Below, in pieces: positions 23,484-64,000 of a stretch of DNA of 64,000 nucleotides. Under the pieces are notes generated by a model that saw nothing but the letters and a program-made list of their open reading frames with translations, made no database searches and had not been told where the DNA came from. The position numbers were made by a program, and so were the translations under genes. Every line of letters begins with the position of its first letter. The first letter of the stretch is position 1. Location: positions 693,882-757,881 of the forward strand of contig CAJNDS010001757.1 in the NCBI GenBank assembly GCA_905221605.1. Reading direction: 5' to 3'. The stretch comes from Symbiodinium natans. Taxonomy: Eukaryota > Sar > Dinophyceae > Suessiales > Symbiodiniaceae.

Positions 23484-24590
23484 GCCGGGTTCAGGGTTCA
23501 GAGCCAGGAAGATGTAGGTGCCGACAGCTATCAGGCACCTCCTGCCCAGTGCCGCCGGAGATTCCCGCGTTTAGCTTCGGACGTTGGGCTTAGGGGCAGA
23601 AGTCCTCTAAAGAGGACTTCTGGCCCTGCTTTCGCCCGTTGTCCATCAGAGATGGCCATTTAGGATTTCGGGCTTGGGGGTTTAGGGTCCCACCTGTGCC
23701 AGTCTCGGCCACGGCATGGGAGGAGTCTAAAACCTAAACCCTACACCCTAAACCCTAAACCCTAAACCCTAAACCCGGTGCTCTTCTAAGAGGAGCTCCA
23801 AATGCCCGCCAAGGTTCTCAAAGACTCGTTGCTTGGGTGCTGGGAAGACAAAGAGGAGTTAAACCCTACATCCCTAACCCCTAAACCCTTCAACCCCTAA
23901 ACCCTTAAACCCCTAAACTCCTAAACTCCCTAAACCCCCAAAACCCCTAAACCCCTAAACTCCCTAAACCCTAAACCCCTAAACCCTACCCCTGGAAAGG
24001 AAGACGGCCAAAGCCCTGAACCCTGGACCCGAACGCCGAAGCAGCCTTGAAACGAAAGCGCATAGGGGGGGTGTAGGGTTCAGAGGTTTTCGGCTTCGGC
24101 TTTAGGCTGTGGGGTTTGGGTTTAGGGTTTAGGGTTAAGGGTTTAGGGCGTAGCGTTAAGTGCTGCTTTTGTCAGGGGATGTTCGCAGTCTTTCTGGCCA
24201 CGCACTTCTGAGCCTGAAAAGCGGCCAACCCCTGTGACTTGCCCCAACGGTTAAGGGTTTAGGGTTTAGGGTTTAGGGAAGGGCCCTAACCTCATGGGCC
24301 CCTACTACCCCCCCTGGGTTCCCCCCTTAAAGAACCTAAATGAGGCTTAATTTTCCCGAAATATCCTTAATTATCGGGGGAACCTAGGGGGGGGGGGGAA
24401 AGTCTAGAGGAGCGGGTAGTAGGGGAATCCATGACAAGTGCTTGAGAAAAGGAGAGTCGCGCGTGCGAATCTCGAGTGTTGGGTTTGCGCCGTAAGGTTT
24501 TGCAAGTTTTGTTGGCGTTGAGTTGTTCATTTTGTCACTGCTTTTAGTTTTACTGTTGGCATCCACAAACCCTAGACCCTAGGCCCTAAA

Positions 24591-24793
24591 CCGCCCTAAA
24601 CCGCCCTAAACCACCCTAAACCACCCTAAACCAACCTAAACCACCCTAAACCACCCCAAACCACCCGAAACCACCCTAAACCACCCTAAACCACCCTAAA
24701 CCACCCTAAACCACCCTAAACCACCCTAAACCACCCTAAACCACCCTAAACCACCCTAAACCACCCTAAGCCACCCTAAACCACCCTAAGCCA
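24591..24793. repeat. CCACCCTAAA decamer array
   Basis: About twenty tandem decamers, first CCGCCCTAAA, then CCACCCTAAA, with single-base variants (CCAACCTAAA, CCACCCGAAA, CCACCCTAAG). It directly precedes a standard CCCTAAA array, so the decamer looks like a heptamer with three added bases that was then amplified. Confidence 0.93.
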
Positions 24794-24796
24794 CAA

Positions 24797-25118
24797 ACCC
24801 TAAACCCTAAACCCTAAACCCTAAACCCTAAACCCCCTAAACCCTAAACCCTAAACCCTAAACCCTAAACCCTAACCCTAAACCCTAAACCCTAAACCCC
24901 AAAACCCTAAACCCTAACCCTAAACCCTAAACCCTAAACCCCCTAAACCCTAACCCTAACCCTAAACCCTAAACCCAAACCTAAAAACCCTAAACCTAAC
25001 CCTAACCCTACCCTAAACCCTAAACCCTAAACCCTAAACCCTAAACCCTAAACCCTAAACCCTAAACCCTAAACCCTAAACCCTAAACCCTAAACCCTAA
25101 ACCCTAAACCCTAAACCA
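24797..25118. repeat. long CCCTAAA array
   Basis: More than forty CCCTAAA or near units in about 320 bases, the longest block in the window. It includes stretches of CCCTAA hexamers (24877, 24914, 24951-24963, 24999). It ends five bases before the ATG considered as a possible PLAA start. Confidence 0.93.
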
Positions 25119-25123
25119 TTACC

Positions 25124-25154
25124 ATGGCTTTCACGACTACCATTATTGGGGAAC
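25124..25154 (+). CDS. possible first coding exon of the PLAA gene
   Basis: ATG at 25124 in a good TACCATGG context opens MAFTTTIIGE and reaches a GT donor (GTGGCC at 25155). Phase 1 fits the exon at 26505, giving arginine at the junction. Against it, the family has two further WD blades upstream of the repeat encoded at 26505 onward, which this start would leave out. Either the N-terminus is shortened or the true 5' exons lie elsewhere. Confidence 0.25.
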
Positions 25155-26121
25155 GTGGCCTTGGGCAACTTCGGAGAAGTAGCGGCGTTCGTGGGCTGAA
25201 TAGCTTGTGGGCTTTAGGGCTCAAAGCTTAGGGTTCACGAGCTTTAGGGTTTGCAAGAGGTTTAGAGTTTAGGATTTGGGCTTTAAGTGCTTAAGGGTCT
25301 TAGGGTTTGTCATTCTTCAGGCTTTGGCATCAATGGGATTCAGGGTAATTAATAAGTAATCAGTACATAATCGATAAATAAATTCTTCTCGCAATCCTGA
25401 GCTTCTAAGGTTTAGGAGTTTAGGAACCCTTGTGCGCGAGTTCCAGGACAGAACTGCTTTGAAGTGCGATACCGAGGGAAACCCGTGCCGGGCGCTTGGA
25501 GGGGAGTCTTCATTCTTACACCCTAAACCCCAAACCCAGGTCAGGGTCTACAACGAACCTCTTGTGCCCAATCCCTAAACCTAGCACGCCCGAAACTTAC
25601 TACATAGGGCCTTGGGTTCTTTTAGACTGCTCCTCGGGGGCCAAAAGAACCTAAAGTTGGGTCATACACCCTGTGATACTATAATCTGTATTTGGGTATA
25701 TGAACCATGCAGTTCCGAAGGCTTAGGGCAAGGACACCGAACTTCGACGAACTTGTGGACTGCCTAGTCTTGGGGTATGTTACTTATACCCTGACGGGGT
25801 TCTAGAGTAGTAGTCATAGGGCTCTAAGGGGCCAACCCAGGGTAGGTTCGCAGTAGATTCGAGCCTGACATTGTTGCAGAGCCCGCCTCGAATCAGTAAA
25901 GCCTGTAACAATCCCCTAGTGCTTCTGCGAGATCACCTGAGCAGAACTTACATGGACTTCGTTCAAAAAAGAACTGGCCAAGCACAGATCAGAAAAGCGG
26001 TGGAATGTTCATAGAATTTGCCTTGCAAGAAAAGTCTATGGAAAGTATAATGGTCTCCTTGCTGTTTCTAATCAACACTCAGGTAATGATGTTGAAGTGT
26101 TCTTGCCTCAAGGTTTACGCA

Positions 26122-26174
<53 letters not shown>

Positions 26175-26504
26175 GATATAGATATGGTATAGTATATATG
26201 TATGTATGTATGTATGTATATCATGCAGCCCAAAATCGTGCATTGAAATTGAAAGCAAATGGCTGAGCACAGATGTTCGCTCTTGGGAACTCTCTTACAA
26301 CAGCCTAAGCCCTAAACCCCGAATGCCCTAAAGAGCCCAATCCTGGAAGCCAGAAAAGCTACAGACTAACCCACTAAACCCCTGAAACTTCAACTCGAAG
26401 CCCAGGACCTAAACTAAACTCTCAAAACCCAAAGCCCTAAACCCCAATTCCTAGACCTGAAACCTAAACTCTAAGCTCAAGATCCCTTTCCCGGATATCT
26501 TCAG

Positions 26505-63334
<36,830 letters not shown>

Positions 63335-63720
63335 AGTGGGAAGGCGCAAAAGAAGGCACCCTAAACCCTAAACCCGGTTCTCTACATGGCAGTCTGATCA
63401 TGAGCCAGGAAACGCGAGAACGTAGCTAATGAGGTTATAGCGTGTGAAGAAATTAGAACTGTGGGCGTTGACAGTGAGTGAGTTGATGAAGAGAATACAG
63501 TAATATTATTAACACAAGTTCACGCGCGGTTGATAATAATATTGTATGAACGCAGTGAGTGAGCCGTGATGAGAATACTAATAACCGCACGAAACTAGTG
63601 AACGTGTGAACGAAACAAACCTCTGTCTTTAGGAGTTAATCTGTTGAGTCGCGAAGGTAATAGCCAGGATGGGAGAACGAGGGTGACAAGGGCTAAATAA
63701 TAAGTCCTTTAATTTTAACG
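63335..63720. other. PLAA 3' flank, AT-rich
   Basis: After the PLAA stop the DNA becomes AT-richer. An imperfect hairpin, AATATTATTAAC...GTTGATAATAATATT, lies at about 63503-63544, and GTGAGTGAG words and TGAACG words repeat on both sides. It may hold the 3' UTR and processing signals. I see no recognisable polyadenylation signal that I would defend. Confidence 0.4.
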
Positions 63721-63807
63721 CTACGCGACCCGCCTCGGCCCGGCCCAGCGCATCCGCGTGAGCATGGTGATTCCGCAGCGCCCAAGTCGCTGGACCCCAA
63801 GCAATAA
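63721..63807 (+). CDS. candidate exon of a downstream gene
   Basis: A sharp return to GC-rich coding-like sequence. One frame reads RYATRLGPAQRIRVSMVIPQ then RPSRWTPSNK. It is followed at once by degenerate TTGAGGG/TTTGGGG repeats, as after other exons here. No family recognised; frame and boundaries uncertain. Confidence 0.3.
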   Translation, partial: LRDPPRPGPAHPREHGDSAAPKSLDPKQ

Positions 63808-64000
63808 GGGTTGGGTTGAGGGTTGAGGGTTGCGGGTTCCGGGTTTATGGTTTATGGTTTGGGGTTTGGGGTTGAGGGTTAGTTTAGGGCTCAAGGTTCA
63901 CGCTTTGGGGTTGAGGGTTTTTTTGGGTTTAGGGTTCGGCTTGGAGTGATCGTAGGGTTGAGCCAGGCACTCTTTGGCAGGGGGGAGGTGGGGTGGGGGG
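63808..64000. repeat. degenerate TTTAGGG/TTGAGGG repeats to window end
   Basis: GGGTTGAGGG, GGTTTATGG, GGTTTGGGG and related words in TTTAGGG orientation. Confidence 0.8.

Larger units (their letters stand above)
21408..26504. other. 5-kb interval between the PARP-WWE stop and the first firm PLAA exon
   Basis: Dominated by telomere-derived repeats of several unit types, listed separately. It should contain the promoter and 5' exons of the PLAA gene, because WD blades 1-2 and the start codon are missing from the exons I can place. A possible start is ATG at 25124 (context TACCATGG). Its frame MAFTTTIIGE can end at 25154 before GTGGCC and joins in phase to the exon at 26505, but it leaves no room for blades 1-2, so I rate it low. 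Confidence 0.4.

Overview
The window reads as nuclear DNA of a dinoflagellate or a close relative. Three observations support this. The dominant simple motif on both strands is TTTAGGG/CCCTAAA, the telomere unit reported for dinoflagellates, plants and some other algae. The recognisable genes are cut into very small exons (25-81 nt) that rejoin in frame only if many introns start with GC or GA as well as GT: in my models 18 GT, 22 GC and 3 GA among 43 introns, all ending in AG. All recognisable genes run on the + strand, as in the unidirectional gene clusters of dinoflagellates. The species cannot be read from the sequence. There are no bacterial-style genes, no operons, and I found no tRNA or rRNA.

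Layout. 1-9.6 kb has few telomeric motifs and several coding-like segments I could not assign to a family. 9.1-10.6 kb holds tandem repeats, including an array of hairpin-forming units. 11.49-21.41 kb holds the 3' part of a PARP-type ADP-ribosyltransferase gene: seven exons encoding the end of the PARP catalytic domain followed by a WWE domain, closing on TGA at 21405-21407. About 5 kb without an assigned gene follows. 26.5-63.33 kb is one gene, a PLAA/Doa1/Ufd3 homologue (ubiquitin-binding cofactor of the Cdc48/p97 ATPase). I trace it through 38 exons and 37 introns with WD40, PFU and PUL domains in the family order, ending on TGA at 63332-63334. Splice phases agree across the chain and give 677 residues plus stop. 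WD blades 1-2 and the start codon were not found with confidence. The last 0.7 kb may hold the start of another gene.

The introns are the most unusual part. Nearly every one carries degenerate or perfect telomere-type arrays in either orientation, some locally homogenised into variant units (CCCCTAAA, CCACCCTAAA, GGGGCTTA, GGGGTTTT). Several families of about 90-170 bp foldback, MITE-like elements are scattered through the PLAA introns. One intron carries a 2.3-kb element with terminal inverted repeats around a giant inverted array. There are also long G or C tracts, including a nearly pure G tract of about 380 bp.

The exon models come from reading the sequence by eye and comparing it with remembered family features. 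No alignment, transcript data or software was used. Exon ends can be off by a few bases where AG-G motifs occur on both sides of an intron.
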